Notes: a model not told the origin generated them from the sequence alone. A stretch of 52,791 nt of DNA from an uncultured Clostridia bacterium (GCA_947625725.1 CANQPI010000011.1:1-52791), one strand, 5' to 3'. Counted from the stretch's first letter, positions 1-9,600 are shown. Program-made: numbers and translations.

Positions 1-123
1 TAAACTACCAAAAACCGGTAGATTTATTTAACGAATTTCTTTCTAAGTGTTGCACTTAGTTTGACAATTCACCTGTTTAAAAAGAGCGAAAAACGAAAAA
101 ATATTTTTTACACACAAGTTGAC

Positions 124-332
124 CACATTTTCTTTGCTATGGGATGATGTGGAGTATCTGTGTTTTATGTTTTGCGGAGACGATAATGCTTTTGATTTTC
201 CGCCCGAAGACTGAGGTGTGCATATGAAGAGATGACGGAATACGAAATTGAAAAGGCAAAAAACAAGAGATTGTGCTTGTCCGCAATGAATTTCACGTTA
301 TAGATAAGTATGATATTACTATTGTTGATTAA
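124..332 (+). pseudogene. Decayed C-terminal gene remnant
   Basis: A coding-like frame (about 124-214) ends with the peptide FCGDDNAFDFPPED and a stop. A second stretch reads MTEYEIEKAK, then continues only after a one-base shift in the A-run near 262-268 as EIVLVRNEFHVIDKYDITIV before TAA at 330-332. At least two frame breaks separate the pieces. The acidic, protein-like composition suggests the tail of a dead gene. The original family is not recognised. It lies in the AT-rich left flank of the island. Confidence 0.35.
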
Positions 333-1004
333 CAACAAATAGATCTAAACAAAATAAAATTTTTGGACTATATACAGAAAATAATTTAAGTGAATAGTTA
401 TATAAATTAGTTGCCAAATAATTTGCAGATCAAAATTATTGATTTTTTACAGTTACATAGGCGAAGAATCAGTGTTTTTGCTTAAATATTCATAAATCCA
501 GAAGTTAATAGAGAATGCGTTAAACCGCGTTAATATGGTCAAGAAGGACGTTGGGTTTCGTAAATTTTGTTAAAAGCAGCTGTTTTCTATATCTCATTGG
601 TTACTTCTATTGTTTTATTTTTGCAGATTTAAGCGTTTTATTTCATCTTTAAAGAGGAAGGTGTTTAATTGTATAAATTTTTCACTTCTAATTTTCAAGT
701 TTTCATAACAGTTGATTTTTCAAGAATAAGACTATTACAGAATAGGCATGAGTAATTTGCTTTTTATGAAATAATATAAAATGCGGAAGTTGTATGCAAC
801 AGGAACAGGTATGTGTATTATTAAATAGTTGCTATAACAATAACAACAAAAACAAATTTGAAAAAAACAAAATTTACTTAATTTTTATAAAAATTAAAGA
901 TATATTATATTGTCAGTAAAGTTCAACTCAAAGATTTTTAAAAAACCGATAAAATTTGTTACTTATTATGACAGAGTTCAAATATGCACCAAGGAGGTAA
1001 GTAA
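333..1004. other. AT-rich gap, no gene seen
   Basis: About 670 bases with stops in all frames and long A/T runs. No convincing promoter could be fixed, although AT-rich -10-like sequences occur between about 900 and 985. The only clear signal is the AAGGAGG ribosome site at 991-997 serving the gene at 1005. Confidence 0.6.
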
Positions 1005-4000
1005 ATGAAAATTATTATTGAAACAAATACGCGGGGAAAATGGGTTGAGGCTCAGGGAGAAGTTTATAAAAAGCTCTCATTAAGCAAGGCGTTCGAACAG
1101 ATTGACTTTGTATTGACTTTAAATACAAAAAAATTTAATTTGGAAGAAAGTGATGTTACCAATTTACGATATTATTTTCCTCTATGCAATTCATTACAAA
1201 AGGAAAACTATACTTGCTCACTTACAATAAATATTGATAAATCTCAAAAATATTACGATGATATTTATTATCGTGTGATAAGTTTTTTAAAATTTTTGAC
1301 AGAGCCTGATTCGATTAGAAAAACTATTTATATTAACCAAACTAAATTGGAACAATGTCCTCAAATCAATAAAATTGAGCCTAGCGATATTTTCCCCATA
1401 ATGGTAACCGATTTGGGAAAAATAAACTTTGATGTATTAAAAATTATTAATAATAAGAAGATTGAGTCGTTAATAAACCCAACTATTAGAGAGATTTGTA
1501 AAACGAGATTGACTATCAATAAATATGATTTTGAATCTAATATTTTGGCTAACACTATTGCATTAGTTCTTCTTGAAAATATGTTGAAAGAGGAGAACGA
1601 TTTGGTTTTGGCAAATAGCTATCAGGATTGTATAGATAGGTGTATTCTCAGTGCAAGAACATATGCCGATGGAATTTATCAAATTATAGAAAATGCGTGC
1701 TTTCACTCAGAGGGAAAGAAGGCTTTTTGGGGGTTTAGAGTACACAAGGCGGATAAAAACGCACCAATGAGCAAATACGAAAAAGAAACTCAAACACGGG
1801 TGCGTCTATATGAAAAATATAAGTGGTGTTTTACCAATCATTATCCGCCAGAAAATTCAGCAAAGGAAGGAAAAATGCGTAATATCGCCGACGCTGATAT
1901 AAGTGCACGTATATTTGGCAATTCCAAATATAAATATTTTTTAGAAATATTTGTATTGGACGATGCTGTTCAACAAATCGAAAAAATAAACTCCACTCGC
2001 GATGTCGATAAAATATTTGAATCACAGGGAATTGTTAGCAAGATTAGAAACCAAAACAATTTGATTTTGGACGCTAAACAAACAATTTTTTGTATAGAAG
2101 ATATTCTTTTGTTGAAAGAGGAAAATTATAAAGACACTTCGTCATATTATATTGAACACTACGGTTTGCGTTGGTTTGATAAAGTAATCAAAAAAAATGA
2201 CGGTCTATATTATATTATTACTCCACAAAATAATAAGACATCTACCTATTACAGTCACAAAAAATTCGACCCTCACCATCAGTGTGAAATAACAAGCATT
2301 AATCAGTGGCTACGTAAATTGACTGTTCCGATTCATTTCGCAGAACGTGTAGACGAGTTTTTAAAATATCAAAATTTCAACGTATATAATTTTTTGGCAT
2401 CCTATTGTTATCCGTCGAAAGAGTTGGATAGTGTTGCATACAGTACCGAATACAACATTTTGTTGCCTATTTCGGAAACTATGATTGTGGAAGACGATAT
2501 CGACAAGGTAAACCTGAACATTTTCAACTACAAAGAAAAGGAAATATTGAAATGGGATGCGGCGTTGGAAACAACGGATAAAATGTTGAAGTCTATGAAT
2601 TTAACATCATTAGAAATAGATAATGCCGACCTTATAAAATCCAATATAACAAACACGGCAGCCTCGAAGAAAAATTTTAAAATAGAATTAGTGGAGAAAT
2701 TAATACAAAATATTTTAATAACATCTCCCAAAGAGAATTATCAATATGCCGATATCGAGGTAAAGCGAATTTTAGATCTATTTAGCAAATTCAACATAGA
2801 TATAAATATTGAAATTCTTGCAAAGGCTTTATTTTTGAGCGTCTATAATTTACGACAAAACGGAATCGATAAAGAGCTTTTGTTTGAATTGGATTTTGAA
2901 GATTTGGGGAACAATTCGAAGGACGAGATGGAACCCATAATGATGTTGGAATTTGTGCGAGTTTTTTCTATTGTATATAATAAAATTGGCGAAAATAAAT
3001 ATATGAATTTAGTTCAAATCGCCATTTGCTACGATGACAACAATGAGAAAAAAGTCGGTTTGGTTCTCGCGGGAGAAACGCTTAAATCAGCCTATAAAAG
3101 TGCTCGCGCTCAGTTGTATTACAACGGAGCCGATGCTATACCTTTTTTATCTGCTGTCAAGGATCTTGCAGATGATGACTCGAACTATGCAACCATTCCA
3201 AGCTCATCAACTTTATATCCGTTTGACATTCGACTTGTAGACGGAAAATACATAAATTCCGATTCAAACGGATATAAAAATCTATTTTTAAATCGAATAG
3301 AACGCATTCTCGAAAAAGATTATCAAAACAAAGATTACGGTTGTAAAATAAAAAACACCCATATTCGAATAAGCTCAAGAATTCATTTGACAGAGTTTTA
3401 TGAGGCAGAATTACTCTTTCACAGTATTAGCAATGTTTATAAATTTGCAGAGCTGTTGGCAGATGATATACAAAACGAAATACTTGCCGATGCTAAAAGT
3501 AACGATAAAAAAAATATTTTGTTGGTTGGATATGAAAAGTATTCGTCGTCATTGATCTTGCGTTTGCAAGAAGTATTAAAAAGACGCGAGATTGATATGA
3601 ATCGAAAAATCGATGCCGCAATTGTGTTAAAATCAGGTGATTCTTCGGTGTTGGACGAGCATTGCGAGGTTTACTGGTTCAAACCTATTGATAGAGAAGG
3701 AAGGGGCCAAATCATCGTTCCTACAATTTCCGACAAATATGATTTATACTCAATCGTTCCAATCGGATCTACTATGTCTACAATATACAAAATTCAAGAT
3801 ATAATAAGAAATTATTTATCTGCGCACTTTGTACAAAATATACAGAAAAAAACACAAAGCAGTTTGGTTGATAATGATAACGCAAACAAAATTGATGCAC
3901 AGGACAACTGGGAACATTTGGATAAAATACATAACTATGTGTTGTTGGCTGTTTTGCCAGATAAAAACAGCGAGAAGATTGGAAGACGATACTTAGATAT

Positions 4001-6104
4001 GAATCCACAGCCTACAACAGGATTATTTTCACAATATGCAATCAAACCTCGTAACAAAAACAATATTGGTCAAATGGTTAAATGTCTTTTGATTGAAAGA
4101 GCAGCATGGCATGCTGCCGACAAATGTGAAATTTGCGCAAAAGAGCGCCTTCCATTGATAACTGTTGATAAAACCTCGACGTTGCCAAAAGTTATTTTCG
4201 AAGAAACAGAGGATAAATTTCGGCAATCGTTTGAAAATAACAACGAGCTTGATTTGCAACCAAACATGGTTATTGCTCACAACGGACATCTCGCTTGCGA
4301 GTCATTTTTAACATACGGGCATATTATAAAAGGCGAAAGTCATTATCAATTTTATTTTAATTTTGATGGAATGGTCCAAAAGCAGAAAGATACAATCGAG
4401 AAATGGGCGAAAAATGAGGGGGAACTTATAGACAAAAAGGCATTTAACATTGTGGTATCGCCTTTAAGCGAATCAAACTCGGTATTTTTAAAAATTATTT
4501 TAGATAATGTTTTTGAGAGTACGGCACGATTTTTACATATTGATATCGGTATGTATAAAGAAGATGTGCGCGCAAAGTTTAGTTATATTGCCCACGAAAT
4601 AAAACAAATAAAACTTAACAATCCCTTATCTAAAATTAATTTTTATTTTGTTGACAACTCAACATCACAAGGATTGTTACTGCAACGTAGTAAAATGCTT
4701 ATGCAATTGTTATTAAGTCAAGCACAATTATCTGAACGACAGCGTGTTGGGATCGAGCTCTACAAAAGGATTTTTTTATTTGTAAATCGTTCATCATACG
4801 ACACTCTAAAATTATTTTTAAAAAATCCCTTAACGGATTGCCGTTCGTTTTACAATGTTTTATTTCCTGCTTTTAATATGAAAGCAGGAGAATGTCCTAT
4901 ATGTAAGTTGCAAAAGCGATATAAAATATTGCTCAAAAGAGCGTCGACTGTTGAAATTGCCAGGGCTTTCTCGCACTTCGTACACAAGCACAAAAAACGC
5001 ACTTTGGAGGAATATGACGAATGGCTCTCAAATGAAATATTGGATAATCATTCATACCTTGGGTGGTTGAAACTCTGGTTGATATCTTCGGGAGGATCAA
5101 AAACAAATGATAAAAAAATCGATGAAATTATAGGGCAAATTGAGAAAAAAATAAAAGACGATGCAAGCACAAAATATTCAAACGTTGTCAACGGCAAGTC
5201 CGTCAAGGGGCTATACGAATCGTCTTCAAATACAGAAAGTGACCACGTGCAAAACTATTTACGAGAAATAAACAAAGTAACTATTCGTCAATTATTTGAT
5301 AACGAAAATAATATGCAAACCGATGTAGTTGAATTGGTCAAATATATCGTTTCAAAACGGGCGTGTATTCGTTTTGATGCACTACAAGAGAGCTATAAAA
5401 TGTTGATGGTAGAAATTTGGAACGACAAACAGCAACAATCAAATCAAGATTATGACTTGATAGAAAAGACAAAAAGCGCAATATGGGAATTATTATGCAA
5501 AAAATTGTCGAAAAATATGACGAAAGACAAAATTTATGATGACTTTGAGTGGCTTGAATCCTGTGTTAAGGCAATTTGCCGGGAACAATTGGTAAATTAC
5601 TATCGTGTGCGTCAAGCTGTTTTTAATGTTTTGCAAGAATTGCTCGAAATATTGATAAACAAGCAGGATCGTGATCCCAACAACAACTCATTATGTAAGA
5701 AAATCATAAGAGAGCACGTTCACAGTGATAACGAACAACGTTCTAAAAAAGGGAATATGCGAAGTGTACCGATAATGTGCCAATATAATTTGTTTTCTGC
5801 AATCACACACGGTCTCGCATCTTTACACTGTTTCTATGTGTTAGGGCTTGATGAGAAACGGAGATTAATTGACGGAGAAAACAAGCCCTTAGATTACGAT
5901 CAAATTTACAAAGATGTTTTTTTGAAATTTTGCAAGTTAACATCATCCAACGACTTTTTACAAGAATGTCCGTCGCAACAAGATGTAATTATAAGTCGAA
6001 TAGTCGCGATAAAAACAGTTGCAATGTTAGAGGACGATGACGCTCAATGTTTCAGATTGACTGACGCTATAAATATGAAGGAGAGACAAAATGAATCAAA
6101 ATGA
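1005..6104 (+). CDS. Large GHKL-ATPase-like / PRTase-like protein, putative defence component
   Basis: A 1699-residue protein of unrecognised family. ATG at 1005 follows AAGGAGG by seven bases. Residues about 220-410 carry motifs resembling a GHKL ATP-binding fold: an N-box-like IIENACFHS (E229, N230, H234), a G1-like EIFVLDD (D319-D320) and a G2-like YGLRWFDKVIKKNDGL near 386-401. Residues about 832-940 resemble a phosphoribosyltransferase core, with IVPIGSTMSTI (G921-S922-T923) in the PRPP-loop position but no acidic pair. A second PRPP-loop-like motif, FVDNSTSQGLLLQR, includes D1217 and G1223. CxxC pairs at C1041/C1044 and C1297/C1300 could bind zinc. The C-terminal ~400 residues look mainly helical. 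No membrane segment or signal peptide is evident. The gene is AT-rich and overlaps the next gene by 14 bases, so the pair is an operon. An ATP-dependent sensor or regulator in a conflict system is an inference; domain assignments are by eye. Confidence 0.6.
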   Translation: MKIIIETNTRGKWVEAQGEVYKKLSLSKAFEQIDFVLTLNTKKFNLEESDVTNLRYYFPLCNSLQKENYTCSLTINIDKSQKYYDDIYYRVISFLKFLTEPDSIRKTIYINQTKLEQCPQINKIEPSDIFPIMVTDLGKINFDVLKIINNKKIESLINPTIREICKTRLTINKYDFESNILANTIALVLLENMLKEENDLVLANSYQDCIDRCILSARTYADGIYQIIENACFHSEGKKAFWGFRVHKADKNAPMSKYEKETQTRVRLYEKYKWCFTNHYPPENSAKEGKMRNIADADISARIFGNSKYKYFLEIFVLDDAVQQIEKINSTRDVDKIFESQGIVSKIRNQNNLILDAKQTIFCIEDILLLKEENYKDTSSYYIEHYGLRWFDKVIKKNDGLYYIITPQNNKTSTYYSHKKFDPHHQCEITSINQWLRKLTVPIHFAERVDEFLKYQNFNVYNFLASYCYPSKELDSVAYSTEYNILLPISETMIVEDDIDKVNLNIFNYKEKEILKWDAALETTDKMLKSMNLTSLEIDNADLIKSNITNTAASKKNFKIELVEKLIQNILITSPKENYQYADIEVKRILDLFSKFNIDINIEILAKALFLSVYNLRQNGIDKELLFELDFEDLGNNSKDEMEPIMMLEFVRVFSIVYNKIGENKYMNLVQIAICYDDNNEKKVGLVLAGETLKSAYKSARAQLYYNGADAIPFLSAVKDLADDDSNYATIPSSSTLYPFDIRLVDGKYINSDSNGYKNLFLNRIERILEKDYQNKDYGCKIKNTHIRISSRIHLTEFYEAELLFHSISNVYKFAELLADDIQNEILADAKSNDKKNILLVGYEKYSSSLILRLQEVLKRREIDMNRKIDAAIVLKSGDSSVLDEHCEVYWFKPIDREGRGQIIVPTISDKYDLYSIVPIGSTMSTIYKIQDIIRNYLSAHFVQNIQKKTQSSLVDNDNANKIDAQDNWEHLDKIHNYVLLAVLPDKNSEKIGRRYLDMNPQPTTGLFSQYAIKPRNKNNIGQMVKCLLIERAAWHAADKCEICAKERLPLITVDKTSTLPKVIFEETEDKFRQSFENNNELDLQPNMVIAHNGHLACESFLTYGHIIKGESHYQFYFNFDGMVQKQKDTIEKWAKNEGELIDKKAFNIVVSPLSESNSVFLKIILDNVFESTARFLHIDIGMYKEDVRAKFSYIAHEIKQIKLNNPLSKINFYFVDNSTSQGLLLQRSKMLMQLLLSQAQLSERQRVGIELYKRIFLFVNRSSYDTLKLFLKNPLTDCRSFYNVLFPAFNMKAGECPICKLQKRYKILLKRASTVEIARAFSHFVHKHKKRTLEEYDEWLSNEILDNHSYLGWLKLWLISSGGSKTNDKKIDEIIGQIEKKIKDDASTKYSNVVNGKSVKGLYESSSNTESDHVQNYLREINKVTIRQLFDNENNMQTDVVELVKYIVSKRACIRFDALQESYKMLMVEIWNDKQQQSNQDYDLIEKTKSAIWELLCKKLSKNMTKDKIYDDFEWLESCVKAICREQLVNYYRVRQAVFNVLQELLEILINKQDRDPNNNSLCKKIIREHVHSDNEQRSKKGNMRSVPIMCQYNLFSAITHGLASLHCFYVLGLDEKRRLIDGENKPLDYDQIYKDVFLKFCKLTSSNDFLQECPSQQDVIISRIVAIKTVAMLEDDDAQCFRLTDAINMKERQNESK

Positions 6105-8358
6105 TATTAAATATTATAGTATTCTTGAAAACACGCGTATGCTATTCAGTTTTATCGAGGAGTTAGATCGATTGTTTTGTCATTGTAACCAGATAAGTAT
6201 AGGAGATTCGACTAATCAGTTTGTTTATAATGGCACGGGTGGACTAGCAAAAAGAAAAAAAATACTCCAGAAAGAGTATGAATTTGTCATGAGCGAATTA
6301 GCCAATGCTGTCAAGGGTCAAAATTTTCTTTGGCAAAACACGCTATCAAGATATTTGCGTTTTTGGAATGTATTTTATAAAAATAAAGATATCTCAAATT
6401 ATGATGAACCATGGTGGAGGAAAGTCGGCGACGATGAAGATATCAAAAATATTGCTCAGATGTTGCACTTATTTAGAACAGTTCGAGCGCTATCGGATGC
6501 TAATGTTGAGGAGCTGTCCGAATTTACAAATGCACTTCCGTATTTATATGAAGATATTTGTTTAACTATAAAGGAACTTATGGGAGGAAAAACGTGTGGA
6601 TTATTGTACCAAAACGAAGTTGGTGAATTTCAAACGGTTTCGATAGCGGGGTATGTTTTTAAGAAAGAAGCTCAAGAGAAATTTACCGAGTATTTTGATT
6701 TTGCAAAATACAATTCTTTTAAACACAATAAGCATAAGGAAGAGTTTGCATTTGATTGCTATTGTGTTTATTCTGATGATAAGTATACTTGCAGGGAATT
6801 TAAATTCCCAATGACTTTACAAAAAAATACACAAGAATTCTATCTTGCGGTAATATTTGATAAGGAGGATACATGTGAAAAGGAAGAGGAAATTTATCGT
6901 ATAACAAAATTACTGTTTGTGCGAGATAGTATGATGCGGATTATATCACGGGATTATGCGACATTGCTTAATTTTAGATACGATTATAGTTATGTGCGTC
7001 CAATAAATGAGGCATATCCGCTTAAATTGGTACATATTTCGGACTTGCATGCCAAGGAAGATGCAACTTGGGCACAAGATGGACAATTGTGTTGCAAAAC
7101 ATACAAAAGTTTTATTCGCGAAGCACAAGAATGTGAACTTTTGGGTATAACTGGGGATATTGTTGATTTTTCTATTTCGGCGTACGATGCACGACAAAAA
7201 TATAATAGTGTGCAGCAGTATCTAACTAAACTTGCGATAGCACTATGGGGAAGTCCGGACGGAAATGGCAATATCGTAATGTCACACGATTGGAAAAAGA
7301 GGGTGATTATTACAACCGGAAATCATGATTATTTGGCGGTTAACGAACTTCGAGTTGTGACAAAAGACAGAAAAACCCAAAATGCTTTGCCAGCGAATAC
7401 AACCGATGATAATGCATTGGTTAAATTTACTTATTTTTTACAATTTTTGCAAAACTTTTTAGACGCGCCTATTAAGGAATTGGCACAGAATGATCTGAAT
7501 GAGTGTCGTAAGTACAGATATTTAAATATATGCGCTTGGGTTCTTAATTCTAATTCTTTGGCAAATAGTTTGCAAAACAATAAGGTGGGTTTCGCAAAGA
7601 CTGTGGGAGAATTAATAGAAACTCACAAAAACAATGTTGATCTTAATAACATTATCTTTGTGCATCACGGACCGCTTTATAAAATAGATTATATTAAAGA
7701 TATTTATGAGCCGTGGAAGATCCGTAATTGGGAAAATAAGTCCAAGAATTGCCCGAAGAACAAATGCAAGGAGACTGAGAATTGTGCGAAGATAGTCAAG
7801 ATGGTTGACGAGTTAATTAATAATTATATAGATAAAATTATTAAGAAAATTATAGATAATTTTTCACAAGAAGACAAAATTTTGGAAATGGATGAACTTA
7901 AAGATTTACAGAAATGTTTTGATGAGTGCAAAAATCTGATTGATAAAATGTTGATCAAATCCCCCGAAACTTTGATTAAATGTAAGTATATAAATTGGTG
8001 GCTCAATTCGACTTTATATAAAGATTTATGTACGCTGTGTGTGGATTATGGAGAAAGTCCAAACGAATTTTTGTTGCAACTGTTTAATAATTTGCATACA
8101 AGGTTTATAATGCAAGAAAAAGACAATCACAAATTTAAAAGTATATTTAAAAAAATAATACCAAGTGAAAGTAAATCAATAGCGGGGGAGCATTATTTGG
8201 TTCTTTGTGGACATGAGCATCGATTCGCCAAAAGTTATGAATTAACTTTTCATAATGTAATTGCGGAAACAGGTCAAAAAAGTTACAATCTTATTACTTT
8301 AAATAATGATCCCAATCCCCAAAATGCGATAGATATACAAGAAATATTTCTAAGTTAA
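6091..8358 (+). CDS. Calcineurin-like metallophosphoesterase with N-terminal sensor-like domain
   Basis: A 755-residue protein. ATG at 6091 follows AAGGAG and lies inside the end of the upstream gene. The C-terminal half has the full metallophosphoesterase signature: SDLH (D318, H320), TGD (D356), GNHD (410-413), VHHGP (H525-H526) and GHEH (707-710). All metal ligands expected for an active dimetal enzyme are present. Between VHHGP and GHEH sits a long insert (about 540-690) that is helical and Lys-rich with several Cys. The N-terminal ~300 residues begin helical, then residues about 165-305 alternate strands and end in a long helix, resembling a GAF domain; this is tentative. The substrate could be nucleic acid or a (cyclic) nucleotide; the sequence does not decide. 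Translational overlap with the GHKL-like gene implies joint function. Confidence 0.8.
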   Translation: MNQNDIKYYSILENTRMLFSFIEELDRLFCHCNQISIGDSTNQFVYNGTGGLAKRKKILQKEYEFVMSELANAVKGQNFLWQNTLSRYLRFWNVFYKNKDISNYDEPWWRKVGDDEDIKNIAQMLHLFRTVRALSDANVEELSEFTNALPYLYEDICLTIKELMGGKTCGLLYQNEVGEFQTVSIAGYVFKKEAQEKFTEYFDFAKYNSFKHNKHKEEFAFDCYCVYSDDKYTCREFKFPMTLQKNTQEFYLAVIFDKEDTCEKEEEIYRITKLLFVRDSMMRIISRDYATLLNFRYDYSYVRPINEAYPLKLVHISDLHAKEDATWAQDGQLCCKTYKSFIREAQECELLGITGDIVDFSISAYDARQKYNSVQQYLTKLAIALWGSPDGNGNIVMSHDWKKRVIITTGNHDYLAVNELRVVTKDRKTQNALPANTTDDNALVKFTYFLQFLQNFLDAPIKELAQNDLNECRKYRYLNICAWVLNSNSLANSLQNNKVGFAKTVGELIETHKNNVDLNNIIFVHHGPLYKIDYIKDIYEPWKIRNWENKSKNCPKNKCKETENCAKIVKMVDELINNYIDKIIKKIIDNFSQEDKILEMDELKDLQKCFDECKNLIDKMLIKSPETLIKCKYINWWLNSTLYKDLCTLCVDYGESPNEFLLQLFNNLHTRFIMQEKDNHKFKSIFKKIIPSESKSIAGEHYLVLCGHEHRFAKSYELTFHNVIAETGQKSYNLITLNNDPNPQNAIDIQEIFLS

Positions 8359-8647
8359 TGATATTAAAACATTACCGCAGATGAAATGTAATTACTATAA
8401 TGAGTTACATCACCTTAATATGCAAGCATACTTTATCGTATTTATATGTATCATATTAATTGGCGGTGTGTAGGATGGATGACGTTGACTACAAAATAGA
8501 CTCCCAGAACATGTGGTGTCTGCATTGATGCGTGCGTGTTCTTCGTTTGCAAGAGAAAATAGACGGTACAAGGAAAGATAAGAAATTCTTAGATTTATAC
8601 TGTACCTTGCCCCAAAGTCAAACGATTATCATTATAAAAAAGGATGA

Positions 8648-8746
8648 AACTTTGATTGCGTGATTATTACAAATAAGGTGAAACCTGACACAAAACGCAT
8701 ATTGACGACAGGCGAGTTGGAGCGACTCAAGAGATTTCGTGGTTGA
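8648..8746 (+). pseudogene. Gene remnant, C-terminal fragment
   Basis: A frame of about 32 codons reads FDCVIITNKVKPDTKRILTT and then GELERLKRFRG before TGA at 8744-8746. A stop (TGA) lies directly upstream. A neighbouring frame just before it also reads protein-like (KKDETLIA), which suggests a frameshift. The family is not recognised. Confidence 0.35.
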
Positions 8747-8957
8747 ATATATGCATAATACTTATGTAATAGAAATGAAAAAGCTTATTTTGTGCAAAAC
8801 ATACATGGCATGATAAACCTGACCTTTGGCTGAGGCTGCTTTAAGACTATTTAAAAACGATAAGGTATAAAAAGCGTTTGAAGAGGTTAAAAGTTTTTAA
8901 TATCAAGTGCGCTACTTCACGAGTTAACGATCAATTAAATTCATTCGCTTGTTTTGA

Positions 8958-9074
8958 CGTATAAATTGCATTATCGCGGGGTTTATCGTAGAGTTCGCTA
9001 GTATACTCGGTGCAAAGACTGAACCTTCACAATCTTATTTGACTAAGTCGAAAATGGACGAGTTGCTAATTTAA
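8958..9074 (+). pseudogene. Gene remnant, C-terminal fragment
   Basis: An open stretch of about 38 codons reads INCIIAGFIVEFASILGAK followed by TEPSQSYLTKSKMDELLI and TAA at 9072-9074. It has no start codon or ribosome site. The hydrophobic then charged composition is protein-like. It is probably the tail of a deleted gene; the family is not recognised. Confidence 0.35.
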
Positions 9075-9247
9075 TATACAGAGAGCAAACGGAGCATCCT
9101 TGAACAAAAGTAAATATTTATGCGGGTAAAATAGATTATTGCCCCTTGTAAGTAGCACAGCCGCGCAAGCCAACATCAAAAACCCGCGCAAATAAGGCAA
9201 AATAGCGACATGGGGTAGAAAAAATTTAATATTTTGCGATAGTAATC

Positions 9248-9274
9248 AAACCCGTTCCGTTTTGGAGCGGGTTT
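9248..9274. terminator. Hairpin closing the island
   Basis: AAACCCGTTCC pairs with GGAGCGGGTTT around a five-base loop, an 11-bp stem with one wobble. The T-tail on the + strand is short. It marks the boundary between the AT-rich island and the lipoprotein locus. Confidence 0.5.
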
Positions 9275-9390
9275 GCTGTTTGTCTAAAAAAGCGAGGCTA
9301 TATGTCAAATGTTGGATAGAAAACCAAAAAGTAGTTGATTGCTTTGACTTTTTTAGTTCTGATTGTTTCCTAACATTATTTCGTTGTTGC

Positions 9391-9559
9391 TGTAAAATGA
9401 AATTACCACATTATTCCAATATACAAAGTAATACGCACGGTCTATTTTGGTAGATTGATATGTCTGTTTTCAATGTGTGTATTACCATTGAAATAGTGTG
9501 GTGGCTATCGAGGCACGCGTCTACAAGTGTCGTGACGGTAGTTGCGGCACTTTTTTTTT
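9391..9559 (+). ncRNA. Putative structured RNA, copy 1
   Basis: Homologous along its length to 37830-37990; both start with TGTAAAAT. Closing helix: TTACCACA (9403-9410) with TGTGGTGG (9497-9504). Inside it, hairpin A is GGTCTA/TAGATT and hairpin B is TTTCAATG/CATTGAAA with a loop starting TGTG. In copy 2 hairpins A and B have different bases but the same pairing, which supports a conserved RNA rather than chance. A conserved single strand (CTATC, AGGC) leads into a terminator at 9525-9559. No known riboswitch class was recognised. It ends 11 bases before the poly-G promoter of the LRR lipoprotein gene. The short ORFs crossing it are not conserved. Confidence 0.55.
9525..9559 (+). terminator. 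Intrinsic terminator of RNA copy 1
   Basis: AAGTGTCGT pairs with GCGGCACTT (G-U pairs included), followed by a run of Ts ending at 9559. The same terminator with matching sequence lies at 37963-37990. Confidence 0.75.
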
Positions 9560-9570
9560 ATTCCAACCTA

Positions 9571-9600
9571 TTGACAAAATGCCAGGGGGGGGGGTACAAT
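9571..9600 (+). promoter_or_regulatory. Poly-G spacer promoter (putatively phase-variable)
   Basis: TTGACA at 9571-9576 and TACAAT at 9595-9600 are separated by 18 bases, of which 9585-9594 are ten consecutive Gs. One G fewer would give the optimal 17-base spacing. Homopolymer G tracts between -35 and -10 are known to cause slipped-strand phase variation in other bacteria (Neisseria porA). It drives the lipoprotein gene at 9655. Confidence 0.75.

Larger units (their letters stand above)
8359..9247. other. Gene graveyard, AT-rich right flank
   Basis: Nearly 900 bases without an intact gene. Several short frames read like protein and then break; the two clearest are listed separately (8648-8746 and 8958-9074). 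No transposase, integrase or tRNA was recognised. With the similar left flank it makes the two-gene island look inserted into, or surrounded by, decaying mobile DNA. Confidence 0.5.

Noticed and set aside
1-9274. Prophage or integrative element
   Set aside because: No integrase, terminase, portal, relaxase or attachment repeat was recognised; only gene remnants and one operon are visible.
9585-9594. G tract as a simple sequencing artefact
   Set aside because: Length error is possible, but two independent loci have the tract in the same -35/-10 position behind the same RNA element, which an artefact would not produce.
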